A stretch of 49,642 bases of DNA from Halarchaeum nitratireducens (GCF_014647155.1 NZ_BMOQ01000010.1:1-49642); one strand, 5' to 3'; positions 25,499-33,578 are shown, counted from the stretch's first letter. The notes: generated by a model not told the origin, from the sequence alone. Numbers and translations are program-made.

Positions 25499-27205
25499 CT
25501 ACCTGAACCAAGTCGACTCATTTCGGAACTTCTCAATTAGGTCGGGGACAACGTCTTCCCCGAGATTTTCGTCCAGAAGGGTCTGGAGGCCGCCTCCGGA
25601 CTCATATCGCTCCGTCATTTGTTCGAACTGCCCCTCATCATAGACTGCTCTCGGGGCATCAGGCAGGCTTCCCATCATGTCCCCGTTCTCTTTCACGTAT
25701 AGCAAGTCCGACGCAAATTCGAACGTGCTAAAGGCGTCCTTGTACCGTCGTTCATCCGGGATCACATCCTGAAGTGGCTCACGAAGATTCTCGGCCAGCC
25801 TCTTCTTCAAGAGAGAGCTGTTGAGGCGAATGCCATGACCCAGATGCGCGCAAACTGTTGTCGGGTGGAGCTCCAAAGAAGCAGGGCGACCAATCCGTGA
25901 AAACTGCACTTCGGTGTTGACGAGCCGTTCGACTAGGCCCCAGTTCTGGGCTTCGACAGCAGCGATTCCTGTCCCGTAAAACACCCGAGTCGCAGGATAT
26001 TTTTTCAGGTGGTCGTATGCGTCGTTGTATCTCGAAGGTCTCGGAGGCGAACACAGCCTACTGACCGATCGCAGAACATCCCGACTGACCGGGTTTTCGA
26101 CCTCATTCTCCCAGTAGGCAGAAATCGACGTCGCGATGACTAACTTCTCGACCTGTTGTTCGTACGTCTCCACCCGCTGCTCGACGTTCTCATCGTTCAC
26201 GTCCTCGTTCAGCGGTAGCGTGGAGTAGTCGAACACCTCGCCATAGACACGCTCTGTTTCCTCTTTCATCAATTCGGAGAGGTCGATTCTCCGATCGTTC
26301 CGAGGCAGATACTGCTTCGTACGTTCTCGGATGACCTCTCTGGTCAGCGGAGCGCCATCTTCTGCTTTCTCGAGCGCCCTCACGTTTTCTTTAAGGTCGG
26401 AGAAGAACTGGCTCGCTCCCTCTATCTCTAACCTGAACCCCTTGCGATGTTCGATGATCTCCTCTGCGAGGTTGGATACTTCACTCCGATGGGTCCAGTA
26501 GGTGGAATAGCGCCTGTCCTTGCTCGAGAGAATCGATTCTCGGAGTGCCTGGTCGGTATCACCGGACCAACCACAGATGATGAGGCCGTAGTCGTTTAGG
26601 ACCTCGTCGATGAGTTCCTGCATCGGTTCATCGTAGGAAGACAGCTCCTCTGTCGTGTTCCTGAGATTTGTCTCCTTGTAATCGCCGTGAATCTTCAGCA
26701 CGACCGGACCGACGTGGGCGAGGGGCTCAGCTCCATCAGCGGCCTCCATCGTCGAGATCACAGTCGGCTCTACACCGATATCACGGAGGGCGCTCTCCAA
26801 GAGGTTGTCAAAGTTCGTGGTCAGCACGACCCTGATGTACCCCTTTTTCATCAGCCATGCGATACTCTTGTGAGCATCCGTAGGGGTCTTCACTTCATTC
26901 TCCCGTTCTTCGTCCGTCGGTTCGAAGTATCGTTCCAGTAGAACGCGGCGCTCCGGTTTCGTATCGGCTAGTGCCTCTATGAGCTCATCGTACCGCGCTG
27001 GGTGTCCATACTCATCTTCGTACCACTCGAACGGGTCTCCTGGTTCGACTCCTTCTATTTCAGCCACTTTCTCGATCAGGTCCTCAACCACTCCCCACCC
27101 AGTCGGAATCTCAGCAGCCTTCGAGACGCCTGAACCCAACAACAAGGCGTAGACACCTCTGTTGTTCCGCACCGAGAACGTCAACGCCATGTCCTTGTCT
27201 ACCAT
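25499..27205 (-). CDS. SIR2-domain putative defence effector
   Basis: 568 aa. Residues about 18-245 form a SIR2 domain: LLGSGVSKAA (GSGVS 24-28), TTNFDNLLE (129), KIHGDY (171) and CGWSGDTD (211). The long C-terminal half (about 290-568) has no family I recognise and may be the sensor. SIR2 proteins of this design deplete NAD+ on phage infection in several bacterial systems. No partner gene is adjacent; both neighbours are at least 140 bases away. The sequence looks AT-richer than the genes around it, consistent with transfer. ATG at 27205; an internal ATG six codons on is possible. Confidence 0.8.
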   Translation of the reverse strand: MVDKDMALTFSVRNNRGVYALLLGSGVSKAAEIPTGWGVVEDLIEKVAEIEGVEPGDPFEWYEDEYGHPARYDELIEALADTKPERRVLLERYFEPTDEERENEVKTPTDAHKSIAWLMKKGYIRVVLTTNFDNLLESALRDIGVEPTVISTMEAADGAEPLAHVGPVVLKIHGDYKETNLRNTTEELSSYDEPMQELIDEVLNDYGLIICGWSGDTDQALRESILSSKDRRYSTYWTHRSEVSNLAEEIIEHRKGFRLEIEGASQFFSDLKENVRALEKAEDGAPLTREVIRERTKQYLPRNDRRIDLSELMKEETERVYGEVFDYSTLPLNEDVNDENVEQRVETYEQQVEKLVIATSISAYWENEVENPVSRDVLRSVSRLCSPPRPSRYNDAYDHLKKYPATRVFYGTGIAAVEAQNWGLVERLVNTEVQFSRIGRPASLELHPTTVCAHLGHGIRLNSSLLKKRLAENLREPLQDVIPDERRYKDAFSTFEFASDLLYVKENGDMMGSLPDAPRAVYDEGQFEQMTERYESGGGLQTLLDENLGEDVVPDLIEKFRNESTWFR

Positions 27206-27385
27206 TTTTATGAAATCTGTGGGCCAATCCTATTATAGTTGAGTTGGATTGCCACAGCCACGGACGATGGTTTTTGATGCGTGACTTACTTACAGGGTGG
27301 TCGAAGGTGAACTAGAGATTAGTAGGCCTCTGTATCTATCATTTCGGTCACTTCGAAGGGGCCGAGGAGAGTTCTTGACACGCTA

Positions 27386-28204
27386 TCAGGTGTCCGAGGG
27401 GAGTCGTCCGTCGGGCCGCGGGACACGTCCCTGCTTGATCTCATGGTCGACGCGACGGATATGTTTACACCCACCGTCTGGCGTCCGTTGCGTCCAGTCT
27501 GGACAGGTGCACGACTCGCTAATCACGTCGATGTCGTACTGGTTCCCAGACGCGGACTGCACCTCGTACCGGCCGCCCTTTTCGAGCAGCGAGACGCTCA
27601 TGTCTTCGTCGACGGCGCGTCTGGTTCGTGGCTCGAGGTCGTCGTGCTGCGTCGAGTGCTCCGTGACGACCATCCGATCGCGAACGTCGCCTGTTCGGCC
27701 GCCATCTGGAGCAACGGCGGCCGCGGGACCTTGGAGCCGATTCTCTAGCAGTTCTTCGACCGGATGCCCTTCCGGCCAGAGGAAGTGGATTTCGCGCCGT
27801 TCGCGATGGTCGTAGGAGCCGCAGGCGGCAGCGCTGCCAGTCCAGATGCGCCACGCGCCGAGTGCCCCCATCACGTCGACGATAACCCGGGGAACGGTCT
27901 CGTGCTCGTCGGGGTAGAACACCCGGAATCGCGTACAGTCCTCTTGGGATGGGGTCGTGTCCCACCACTCAACGTCGGTGCCCCAGCTATCGAACATCGC
28001 CTCATCCTCCCCGTACCCAACAGTCACGCCGCCGATCCGTGGCACGTTTGCTGGTGTCTCGTCAAGCTCACCTTCGAGTAACCGGAGAATGGCATACCGA
28101 AGATACGCATGCGCTGGATTGTCTGTCGACTGGGCGACCTGGTCGTGTTGGTCGGCAACTCGTTCCGCCTCGTCGAGGACGGCGGTTAGATACTGGTCAG
28201 TCAT
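27386..28204 (-). CDS. SWIM zinc-finger protein
   Basis: 272 aa. The C-terminus carries a SWIM zinc finger, SCTCPDWTQRTPDGGCKHIRRV (about residues 233-254: CxC...CxH), a fold used for DNA or protein binding in recombination and ubiquitin factors. The N-terminal 190 residues, rich in Trp and acidic residues (MFDSWGTDVEWWDTTPSQEDCTRFRVFYPDEHE), are specific to haloarchaeal plasmid clusters. ATG at 28204. It is preceded by a structured leader (28224-28254) and inverted-repeat copy D. Confidence 0.75.
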   Translation of the reverse strand: MTDQYLTAVLDEAERVADQHDQVAQSTDNPAHAYLRYAILRLLEGELDETPANVPRIGGVTVGYGEDEAMFDSWGTDVEWWDTTPSQEDCTRFRVFYPDEHETVPRVIVDVMGALGAWRIWTGSAAACGSYDHRERREIHFLWPEGHPVEELLENRLQGPAAAVAPDGGRTGDVRDRMVVTEHSTQHDDLEPRTRRAVDEDMSVSLLEKGGRYEVQSASGNQYDIDVISESCTCPDWTQRTPDGGCKHIRRVDHEIKQGRVPRPDGRLPSDT

Positions 28205-28223
28205 GATTCGTGGAGACCGGAAT

Positions 28224-28254
28224 GCGCCTCCGCCCCTCGGCGGGCGCTGAAAAA
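28224..28254 (-). promoter_or_regulatory. Structured 5' leader L1
   Basis: On the minus strand a TTTTT tract is followed by a GC hairpin (arms GCGCC 28224-28228 and GGCGC 28243-28247), 46 bases before the SWIM gene start. One of twelve such leaders in the window. Confidence 0.6.
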
Positions 28255-28255
28255 C

Positions 28256-28297
28256 TTAACCAACGCAGAACGGTATTAGCGTCCAGATGTTGGTTAA
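28256..28297. repeat. TTAACCAAC/GTTGGTTAA inverted repeat, copy D
   Basis: TTAACCAAC at 28256-28264 and GTTGGTTAA at 28289-28297, 24-bp spacer, between the ArdC-like gene stop and the leader of the SWIM gene. Confidence 0.75.
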
Positions 28298-28315
28298 CAG
28301 GCGAGAACCGCGCGT

Positions 28316-29245
28316 TCAGCTCTCTGTAACCGTTCCGATGATTTCCTGAGCCGTCGAACTGATCCGACTGAGACGATCCTGAATCACGTCCGGCTCATCA
28401 CCTTGCCACGCGGCTAAGTAGAATGCGGATCCGCTCGTGTCGAGATCGAAATACCGACCGACGATGTACGCGACGGCTTCGGCTTCGACCTCGCGTTTCG
28501 CCCGCTCGGTCTCGTCGGTGACGTCTGCGTGGAGGAGCGCGTGAGCGAACTCGTGGATGAGCGTCACGGCGAGATCGGCCTGATTCGTGCGGGCTTTCGC
28601 CTCAACGACTGGTTGGAGATCACGCTTACTCCGGTATTTGCAGACGCCCTTGGCGTCGCCATGCTCCCAGTCGACAGCGTCGACGATACGGACCGTCACG
28701 TCGATCTCAGCGGCTGCATCCTCGAGTGCGGGTACTAGGTCGTCGGCATCGCCAGTCGCCTCTGTCTCCAACTCGGGAAGCGGCTCACCCTCGGTCTGGG
28801 ACACGTCGAAGACAGCCGTTGGTTTGAACCCGACAAGCCCTTTCGACCACTCGTCCGGCGCCGTCTCGTCGTACTCACAGCCGCTTTGCTCGTGGTAGCT
28901 GGGCGAATTTTCGCACTCAGGACATTGCGTGGTGATGATCGGGGCCCAGATCCAGATCGCCTGCTCGCCCTCCTGGACGTGCCGGTCGAACTCATTCCGC
29001 CAGGTGTTGTACCCCGCGACCTTCGTCGCGTCAGGGCACTGGAGATTGATGAGGAGTGTATTCCGGTGCGAATAGTCGTGGAACCGGGATTGAACATCAA
29101 GCCACTCCTGGAACTCTGAGCTGGACTGCGCGTCCTCGACGTCTGCAACGAGGTCGTCGATCCAGTCTTCGATGGTACTGTGCATCTCGTCGTGTCGGGC
29201 GTCGGTCTCCTCGAACGAGACCGACGAGTCACTGGCCGTAGCCAT
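28316..29245 (-). CDS. ArdC-like antirestriction / zincin protein
   Basis: 309 aa from ATG 29245 (three codons upstream there is another ATG). The N-terminal region FQEWLDVQSRFHDYSHRNTLLINLQCPDATKVAGYNTWRNEF matches the ArdC single-strand-DNA-binding domain. The C-terminal half is a zincin metallopeptidase domain with HEFAHALLH (about residue 236) and a downstream E in EVEAEAVAYIVGRYF. A zinc ribbon (CPECENSP..C) is inserted between. ArdC relatives protect incoming plasmid DNA against restriction. It belongs to the conserved leftward accessory cluster and has leader L2. Confidence 0.8.
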   Translation of the reverse strand: MATASDSSVSFEETDARHDEMHSTIEDWIDDLVADVEDAQSSSEFQEWLDVQSRFHDYSHRNTLLINLQCPDATKVAGYNTWRNEFDRHVQEGEQAIWIWAPIITTQCPECENSPSYHEQSGCEYDETAPDEWSKGLVGFKPTAVFDVSQTEGEPLPELETEATGDADDLVPALEDAAAEIDVTVRIVDAVDWEHGDAKGVCKYRSKRDLQPVVEAKARTNQADLAVTLIHEFAHALLHADVTDETERAKREVEAEAVAYIVGRYFDLDTSGSAFYLAAWQGDEPDVIQDRLSRISSTAQEIIGTVTES

Positions 29246-29290
29246 AATATTCACCGAATCGAGTTCACGGCGATTGCGTCAGTTCAGGAC

Positions 29291-29319
29291 GCGCCGCACC
29301 CCTTGGGGCGCACAAAAAA
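29291..29319 (-). promoter_or_regulatory. Structured 5' leader L2
   Basis: Minus strand: TTTTTT, then GCGCCCC-AA-GGGGTGCGGCGC, about 46-74 bases before the ArdC-like start. Loop core GGGTGC as in L5, L7 and L12. Confidence 0.6.
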
Positions 29320-29332
29320 CTCGCGGCGGCGG

Positions 29333-29680
29333 TCACCGCAGGACTGCTTTCTCGTCAGCGAAGCCGACCGCGACGAGGTACTCGAGGAACTCATCGAACT
29401 GCTCCACGTCGCTGGGCGTGTCGGTCGCGAGGTGTCGCGCCCACTCGGTGGCCCACTGGAACGCGGGATCAGTCCCGCCCTTCCCGTGGATGTACCACCA
29501 GCGAGCCGCTTTCAAGACGACGAGCGGGTTCGTCGGCGGCTGCTCACTTGCGAGTCCACGAGTGATTGACCGGATCTCCTCGGGAACTTCGGCGGGCTCG
29601 ACCTCGCCGGATTGTGTGTTCGTGATATCGACTGGAATCGCATCGATCGAGACGTCGTTCACACGTTGTTGTTGACTCAC
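29333..29680 (-). CDS. Haloarchaeal plasmid-cluster protein, unknown function
   Basis: 115 aa, soluble and acidic. Recognisable stretch: PLVVLKAARWWYIHGKGGTDPAFQWATEWARHLATDTPSDVEQFDEFLEYLVAVGF, mainly helical. No catalytic motif is seen. It lies directly upstream of the ArdC-like gene and has its own leader L3. ATG at 29680. Confidence 0.7.
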   Translation of the reverse strand: MSQQQRVNDVSIDAIPVDITNTQSGEVEPAEVPEEIRSITRGLASEQPPTNPLVVLKAARWWYIHGKGGTDPAFQWATEWARHLATDTPSDVEQFDEFLEYLVAVGFADEKAVLR

Positions 29681-29712
29681 GGGAATTCACCTCAGTCTGA
29701 AGACTCGTTATC

Positions 29713-29744
29713 GAGCCTTCGCCCTCTTCGGGGGCTCGAAAAAC
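29713..29744 (-). promoter_or_regulatory. Structured 5' leader L3
   Basis: Minus strand: TTTTT, then a hairpin with arms CGAGCC / GGCTCG (29713-29718 and 29734-29739), 33-64 bases before the ATG at 29680. Confidence 0.6.
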
Positions 29745-29892
29745 TGGACGACGGCGTCACACCGGCAGGAAGAATCCGCTCAGGGTTACGGAGTGACTCC
29801 GTCGCACCCTGTCATAGAATACGCTCGTGCCCCTCTTGGGGTGGTGTCTGCAACGGGAGTGAAATACCACCCTCTCTTACTGGCCACTACTC

Positions 29893-31218
29893 ATGCACGA
29901 AACCGAAGAAAAGACGCTGAACAGCCTCGTACCACTCGGTCTAATTCATGCGTTTCAGAGTTGGTTTCGCGGGTTTCAGGGCCAGCGGGTCGGAGACCCG
30001 CGGCCCTGTCCGAAGTGCGGTGAAACCACGGTCTGGAAGAACGGCTACCGAACGGATCGGCTCTTCGCCATCCTCATCACCGAGGATGGCTTCGACGAGA
30101 TCACTGTCGAGATTCAGCGGTATCAGTGCTCCGAGTGCAGACATTCCTACGATGGCGATATCGGGGAGCTGTTCTACGAGGACTGTGAATACGCCAAACC
30201 AGTCGTTGATCTCTGCCTGTTCCATGCGGCGAAGAATCCGTTCCACGCGTGCGAACGGATTCTTCAGAATCAGTACGGTCTCCAGGTTGACCGCGATACG
30301 ATCCAACGCTATGCCGAGCTGTTCGGCGACGAAGTCGCCGAGCAGCACAGCGTCACGATTGCCGGCTGCATCCTCTCGATGAACTTCCTCTCGCTGTTGT
30401 TCGGTGTCAGCACCGTTGACGAACTCAAAACCGAGTTCGCCGACGAACTCGCTGCCGAGGACATCGACGGTCTCGTCGGGGTCGCCGACGAGACCTATCC
30501 GGCGAAGAAGGGCGCAAAGAAAGACCTCTACGAGGAAAATATGCGCCGGAAACAGGAGGGAGAAAACCCGAAGAAGTGGCCGGAAGGGTTCACTGTCGGA
30601 TGTTCCTATCTGACTCAGCTGGGTTGTTTCGCCGGACTCCAGTGTCGGAACACCGCCTTCGCGCGAGCGCTGGCGCTCGCGCTCGTCTTCCCGCTCTTGG
30701 GTGTGGATTATTGGCTCACCGACGACAACGACTGCTACAACGACATCTTGCCGGATCGGGTGAAGTGTCTCGTCCACAAGCTCCGGACACGCGCTCGCAG
30801 CGACGAGCGCGTGTCCGAACTGCACGAGGCGGGCGAGTTAGAGGAGTTGCGGGAGTATCTCGAAGACGAGTACGAGACTGCGTACGAGGAGATAGTGGCG
30901 ACACTCCGTGAGGAGCACCCATCGTTCTGGGACGAGGACGAAGAAGAGTTCAATGGGCCAGTGAGTACGAATGCAATCGAAGGGGGGAACTGGCGGCTGA
31001 AATACGGCCTTGGAGTCCCGTACGCGCGGTGCCATGCGGCACGCGCGCGTACATCGTTGTTGGCGCTGCGTGAATCGATGTCGACGTTCACAAACGGCGA
31101 GCCGGCGGAGAGCTTCGCTCACCGCCACGGCTCATTTAGCTTTGAGCAGGTGTTGGGTGAGTCCTCGACACAGCCGCTACCGCCCCGGAAAGAAGATCAC
31201 GTAACTCAGGCGGCGTAA
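29893..31218 (+). CDS. Zinc-ribbon DDE transposase
   Basis: 441 aa. An N-terminal zinc ribbon (CPKCGETTVWKNG ... CSECRHSY, residues about 38-82) precedes a DDE catalytic domain with GVADETYP, WLTDDNDCYND and the closing NAIEGGNWRLKYGLGVPYARCHAARARTSLL, which resembles Mutator/IS256-like folds. I do not assign an IS name. Only weak inverted similarity was found at the flanks (GTGAAA near 29861 and 31263), so the ends are open. It forms a block with the monooxygenase and the DJ-1/PfpI fragment that interrupts the accessory cluster. Confidence 0.8.
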   Translation: MHETEEKTLNSLVPLGLIHAFQSWFRGFQGQRVGDPRPCPKCGETTVWKNGYRTDRLFAILITEDGFDEITVEIQRYQCSECRHSYDGDIGELFYEDCEYAKPVVDLCLFHAAKNPFHACERILQNQYGLQVDRDTIQRYAELFGDEVAEQHSVTIAGCILSMNFLSLLFGVSTVDELKTEFADELAAEDIDGLVGVADETYPAKKGAKKDLYEENMRRKQEGENPKKWPEGFTVGCSYLTQLGCFAGLQCRNTAFARALALALVFPLLGVDYWLTDDNDCYNDILPDRVKCLVHKLRTRARSDERVSELHEAGELEELREYLEDEYETAYEEIVATLREEHPSFWDEDEEEFNGPVSTNAIEGGNWRLKYGLGVPYARCHAARARTSLLALRESMSTFTNGEPAESFAHRHGSFSFEQVLGESSTQPLPPRKEDHVTQAA

Positions 31219-31287
31219 GAATCGGAAGGAGGAAGCAGCGGGTAAGGCTCTGCGTTTCACCCGAGTACTCCTCAGCACCTGAGCGTC

Positions 31288-31300
31288 TAGCATAAATAGT
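31288..31300 (+). promoter_or_regulatory. TATA promoter of the monooxygenase gene
   Basis: CTAGCATAAATAG: ATAAATA lies about 38 bases before the ATG at 31334, near the expected distance for a short-leader haloarchaeal transcript. Confidence 0.5.
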
Positions 31301-31333
31301 TATGTGAGTTGCGCACCTACCTACGGACTGGGT

Positions 31334-31639
31334 ATGACCGACGCAAACGTCGCCCTCCTCGTTCGACTCCAAGCACAGTCCGGCAAAGAATCCGATGTCG
31401 AGGAATTCCTCCGTTCGGCACTGCCGATGGCCGAGGAAGAACCGGACACCACCACGTGGTTCGCGCTCCGCATGGACGATTCGACGTTCGGCATCTTCGA
31501 CACCTTTCCGGATGAATCCGGTCGGGAAGCGCATCTCTCGGGCGAAATCGCTGCTGCCTTGGAGGAAAACGCGGACGAGCTGTTCGCAGAACCGCCGGAG
31601 ATAGAAGAAGTCGACGTACTGGAGGCCAAACTCCCCTAA
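31334..31639 (+). CDS. Antibiotic-biosynthesis-monooxygenase (ABM) family protein
   Basis: 101 aa from MTDANVALLVRLQ. The small ferredoxin-like ABM fold is evident: ALLVRLQAQSGKESDVEEFLRSALPMAEEEPDTTTWFALRMDDSTFGIFDTFPDESGREAHLSGEIAAAL. These dimeric enzymes oxidise quinol-type substrates without cofactors, or act as heme or stress proteins. A longer frame starts at 31304, but the TATA position favours 31334. It is convergent with a DJ-1/PfpI remnant; such pairs are chromosomal neighbours in haloarchaea, so both were probably carried in together. Confidence 0.8.
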   Translation: MTDANVALLVRLQAQSGKESDVEEFLRSALPMAEEEPDTTTWFALRMDDSTFGIFDTFPDESGREAHLSGEIAAALEENADELFAEPPEIEEVDVLEAKLP

Positions 31640-31736
31640 CATCTGAAATTGGACAGACAGAAGCAGCAAAGACGAATCTCACATCTCGTTCACGAACGCC
31701 GGACGTGGCGATGGACCCTTTCGCGCTACCGCGCCG

Positions 31737-31865
31737 TTAGTGGCGACCTTCCTCGAACTCCTCGATGATTTTATCACAGAAGGCGGGGATGTCGTCGGGC
31801 TTGCGGCTGGTCACCAGTCCCTCGTCGACGACGACTTCCTCGTTGACCCACTCGCCGCCCGCGCC
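31737..31865 (-). pseudogene. DJ-1/PfpI protease family, C-terminal fragment
   Basis: The minus-strand frame reads [40 protein letters not shown], the end of a DJ-1/PfpI class I glutamine-amidotransferase-like protein (D.GLVTSR.P.D..AF). Residues before this are out of family and belong, in another frame, to the DUF6610-like gene. The 5' two-thirds, including the nucleophilic Cys, is missing. The seam lies near 31850-31870. Confidence 0.7.
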
Positions 31866-32340
31866 AGTCCACAGGGTCGGAGAACTCGTGGGCGAGTCGA
31901 TCAGCGTAGCCGCGCGAGTAGCCGACGACGAGGTCATCAGGGATCGCGTGAATCGCCGCACGGCACTTCGGGACGATCACGAGGTCAGCCGCTGGATAGC
32001 TTCCCTGAATCTCGCGAGCGGCAGCAACGTATTCGTTGACCTCGTCGACGTCGTAGGCGTCACCGATCACGCCGACCTGTGGTTCGTACTCGAAGAAACG
32101 CTCGACGTACCGATCAAGGTCAGGATTGCGAAAGTCGTTATCCAGCATCCCGACTGGTAACTCCAAGTTTGTGTACTGGTGCTGTTGGTAGGTACAGTCC
32201 TCGCGAAAACCCGTGAGAAACCCGAGTCGGAATGCGTCAAGCGCGAAGGGAACGCGGTGAAGGAATGCTACGTGGTCGGCCTGCCGGGCTGCCGTAATTT
32301 CAGTCGCGATGCTGCTGGTCGGACGTGCTGAAAGCGCCAT
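31774..32340 (-). pseudogene. DUF6610-like gene with foreign 3' end
   Basis: 188 codons. The first 155 or so residues are a haloarchaeal plasmid family I associate with DUF6610 (VPFALDAFRLGFLTGFREDCTYQQHQYTNLELPVGMLDNDF ... [47 protein letters not shown]). From about residue 158 the sequence turns into low-complexity Arg-rich text ([16 protein letters not shown]), which is the PfpI fragment read in the wrong frame. The native C-terminus has been lost by recombination. It may still be expressed: leader L4 and the ATG at 32340 are intact. Confidence 0.65.
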
Positions 32341-32368
32341 CTCGAATCACCCAGAAGACGCGGGAGTA

Positions 32369-32400
32369 CTCGCCCCGCGCCCGCTCTCGGGGCGAGAAAA
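32369..32400 (-). promoter_or_regulatory. Structured 5' leader L4
   Basis: Minus strand: TTTT, then CTCGCCCC / GGGGCGAG arms of 8 bp (32369-32376 and 32389-32396) around GAGAGCGGGCGC; 29-60 bases before the start at 32340. Confidence 0.65.
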
Positions 32401-32421
32401 TACCACCAGCGGACGCCACTA

Positions 32422-32463
32422 TTAACCAACAACAGCAGCTTTACCGCTCCTGATGTTGGTTAA
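32422..32463. repeat. TTAACCAAC/GTTGGTTAA inverted repeat, copy E
   Basis: TTAACCAAC at 32422-32430 and GTTGGTTAA at 32455-32463, 24-bp spacer, just after the stop of the small zinc-ribbon gene and before leader L4. Confidence 0.75.
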
Positions 32464-32464
32464 C

Positions 32465-32740
32465 TCACCGCTGATATCGTGCCTCGAGTGGTTCGATCTC
32501 TCCGGCGTGGACGAGACTCATCTGTGAGTCTGTCTCTTCGTGAAGAAGATCGACGAGTGCGAACTGCGCGCAGGAAGTGAACGGACACTCATCGTTGAGA
32601 CACCAGACGTCGGCGTAGGCGATATCGGTCTGCTCACCAGCGTAAATGGGTTTCCCGATGCCAAGGTGAGATTCGCAGCCGTCGCGAGGGCAGATCGGTT
32701 CGATACGCGTGAATGTGGGCGTGTCTTCCATTGAATTCAT
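32465..32740 (-). CDS. Small zinc-ribbon protein
   Basis: 91 aa from ATG 32740 (MNSMEDTPTF). Four cysteines form a ribbon: CPRDGCES (about residue 17) and CLNDEC (about 47). The rest is acidic and short. Its ATG overlaps the stop of the upstream gene as TGATG, so the two are co-translated. Likely nucleic-acid or protein binding; function unknown. Confidence 0.7.
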   Translation of the reverse strand: MNSMEDTPTFTRIEPICPRDGCESHLGIGKPIYAGEQTDIAYADVWCLNDECPFTSCAQFALVDLLHEETDSQMSLVHAGEIEPLEARYQR

Positions 32741-33159
32741 CAGTAAGGGTCGTAGCTCGGCGTGATATCGCCGGTCAGGACGCTGCTCTCGATGGCGTTG
32801 CTCTCGCCGCCTTCGAGGTCGATGATTCGATAGACGGCGTCGCCGCTCCACTCGCAGTCTTCATCGGAACACTTCGCGCTCGCGTACGCGCCGTTCTCGT
32901 TGTTCAGATGGACACTCTGGAGATCGAGTCGCTCGCTACAGAGTGGGCACGTCGCCGGAACTTGCGCATAACGGTAACCTGTACTCACGTCAACGTCACC
33001 TTGGTCAGCGTCGATGCCACGAAGCCCTTCGACGAGATGGCCGACTCGCGAACGGAATTCGGTGAGAAGCGCGTTGCGGGCTTGCTGGTCGACGGGGAGC
33101 TCGGCGCTATCGAGAGTGATCGTTATTCGACACGCTGTCGTCTCGTTGGTTTCTTTCAT
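32740..33159 (-). CDS. Zinc-ribbon protein of the accessory cluster
   Basis: 139 aa from MKETNETTACRITITLDSAELP. A beta-rich N-terminus is followed by a zinc ribbon, CPLCSERLDLQSVHLNNENGAYASAKCSDEDCEW (about residues 73-106). The frame continues upstream but that part is unlike the family, and leader L5 fixes the start here. It is coupled to the small zinc-ribbon gene. Confidence 0.7.
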   Translation of the reverse strand: MKETNETTACRITITLDSAELPVDQQARNALLTEFRSRVGHLVEGLRGIDADQGDVDVSTGYRYAQVPATCPLCSERLDLQSVHLNNENGAYASAKCSDEDCEWSGDAVYRIIDLEGGESNAIESSVLTGDITPSYDPY

Positions 33160-33189
33160 TTGGCTCGCCTCTGGGGGATACGTTCGATT

Positions 33190-33215
33190 CCCCCGCACCC
33201 CTTTGGGGGCGAAAA
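33190..33215 (-). promoter_or_regulatory. Structured 5' leader L5
   Basis: Minus strand: GTTTTC, then CCCCC / GGGGG arms with loop AAAGGGGTGC; 31-56 bases before the ATG at 33159. Confidence 0.65.
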
Positions 33216-33241
33216 CTATCCCAAGCTGTAACCCTCCGGCG

Positions 33242-33578
33242 TTATTGATCGGCTTTACTCTCAAGAACAGCAACGATATCGGATAGATCGAAGAGACGAA
33301 GATCATCACGCTCGTCTACAGCTTCCTCGGCCGAGCGTTTGAACCCAGAGCGGCTGAACAAGGCGAATTCATACGTCGGTTCATCACCTCCGGTGGGTGC
33401 CCAGCGGCTGGGCGACGTCGTCTTCGAGATCGGCAAACACGTCATAGCCGAGGGGGGTGTTGGTAAATTTCGCTTCGCCAGCGATCAGCGTTGACTCGTC
33501 AGTTGATGCTCCAAAGTTAGGAATCAGACTATAATAGTCTGAACTATAATATTCTGACCCCCTAATACGGTGGGTCAA
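33242..33578 (-). pseudogene. Remnant of an archaeal ATPase, DUF234 C-terminal domain
   Basis: Two overlapping frames together spell the end of a DUF234-type archaeal ATPase. 33578-33400 reads STDESTLIAGEAKFTNTPLGYDVFADLEDDVAQ (a PD-(D/E)xK-like GExK). 33410-33242 reads RWAPTGGDEPTYEFALFSRSGFKRSAEEAVDERDDLRLFDLSDIVAVL. A frameshift near 33405-33415 separates them, and the P-loop N-terminus is absent. It is a dead gene fragment. Confidence 0.7.
33524..33542. repeat. AT-rich palindrome at the edge of the DUF234 remnant
   Basis: TCAGACTATAATAGTCTGA: 9-bp perfect arms around a single A, followed at once by a related ACTATAATATTCTGA. It lies at the truncated 5' edge of the remnant, a possible recombination or small-element end. 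Confidence 0.5.

Noticed and set aside
29857-31267. Terminal inverted repeats of the zinc-ribbon transposase
   Set aside because: GTGAAA words face each other, but the similarity is short and gapped and no duplication flanks it.
33180-33215. GTTCGATTCCCCC resembles a tRNA T-arm
   Set aside because: No acceptor, D-arm or anticodon stem fits around it; it belongs to the recurrent leader hairpin L5.
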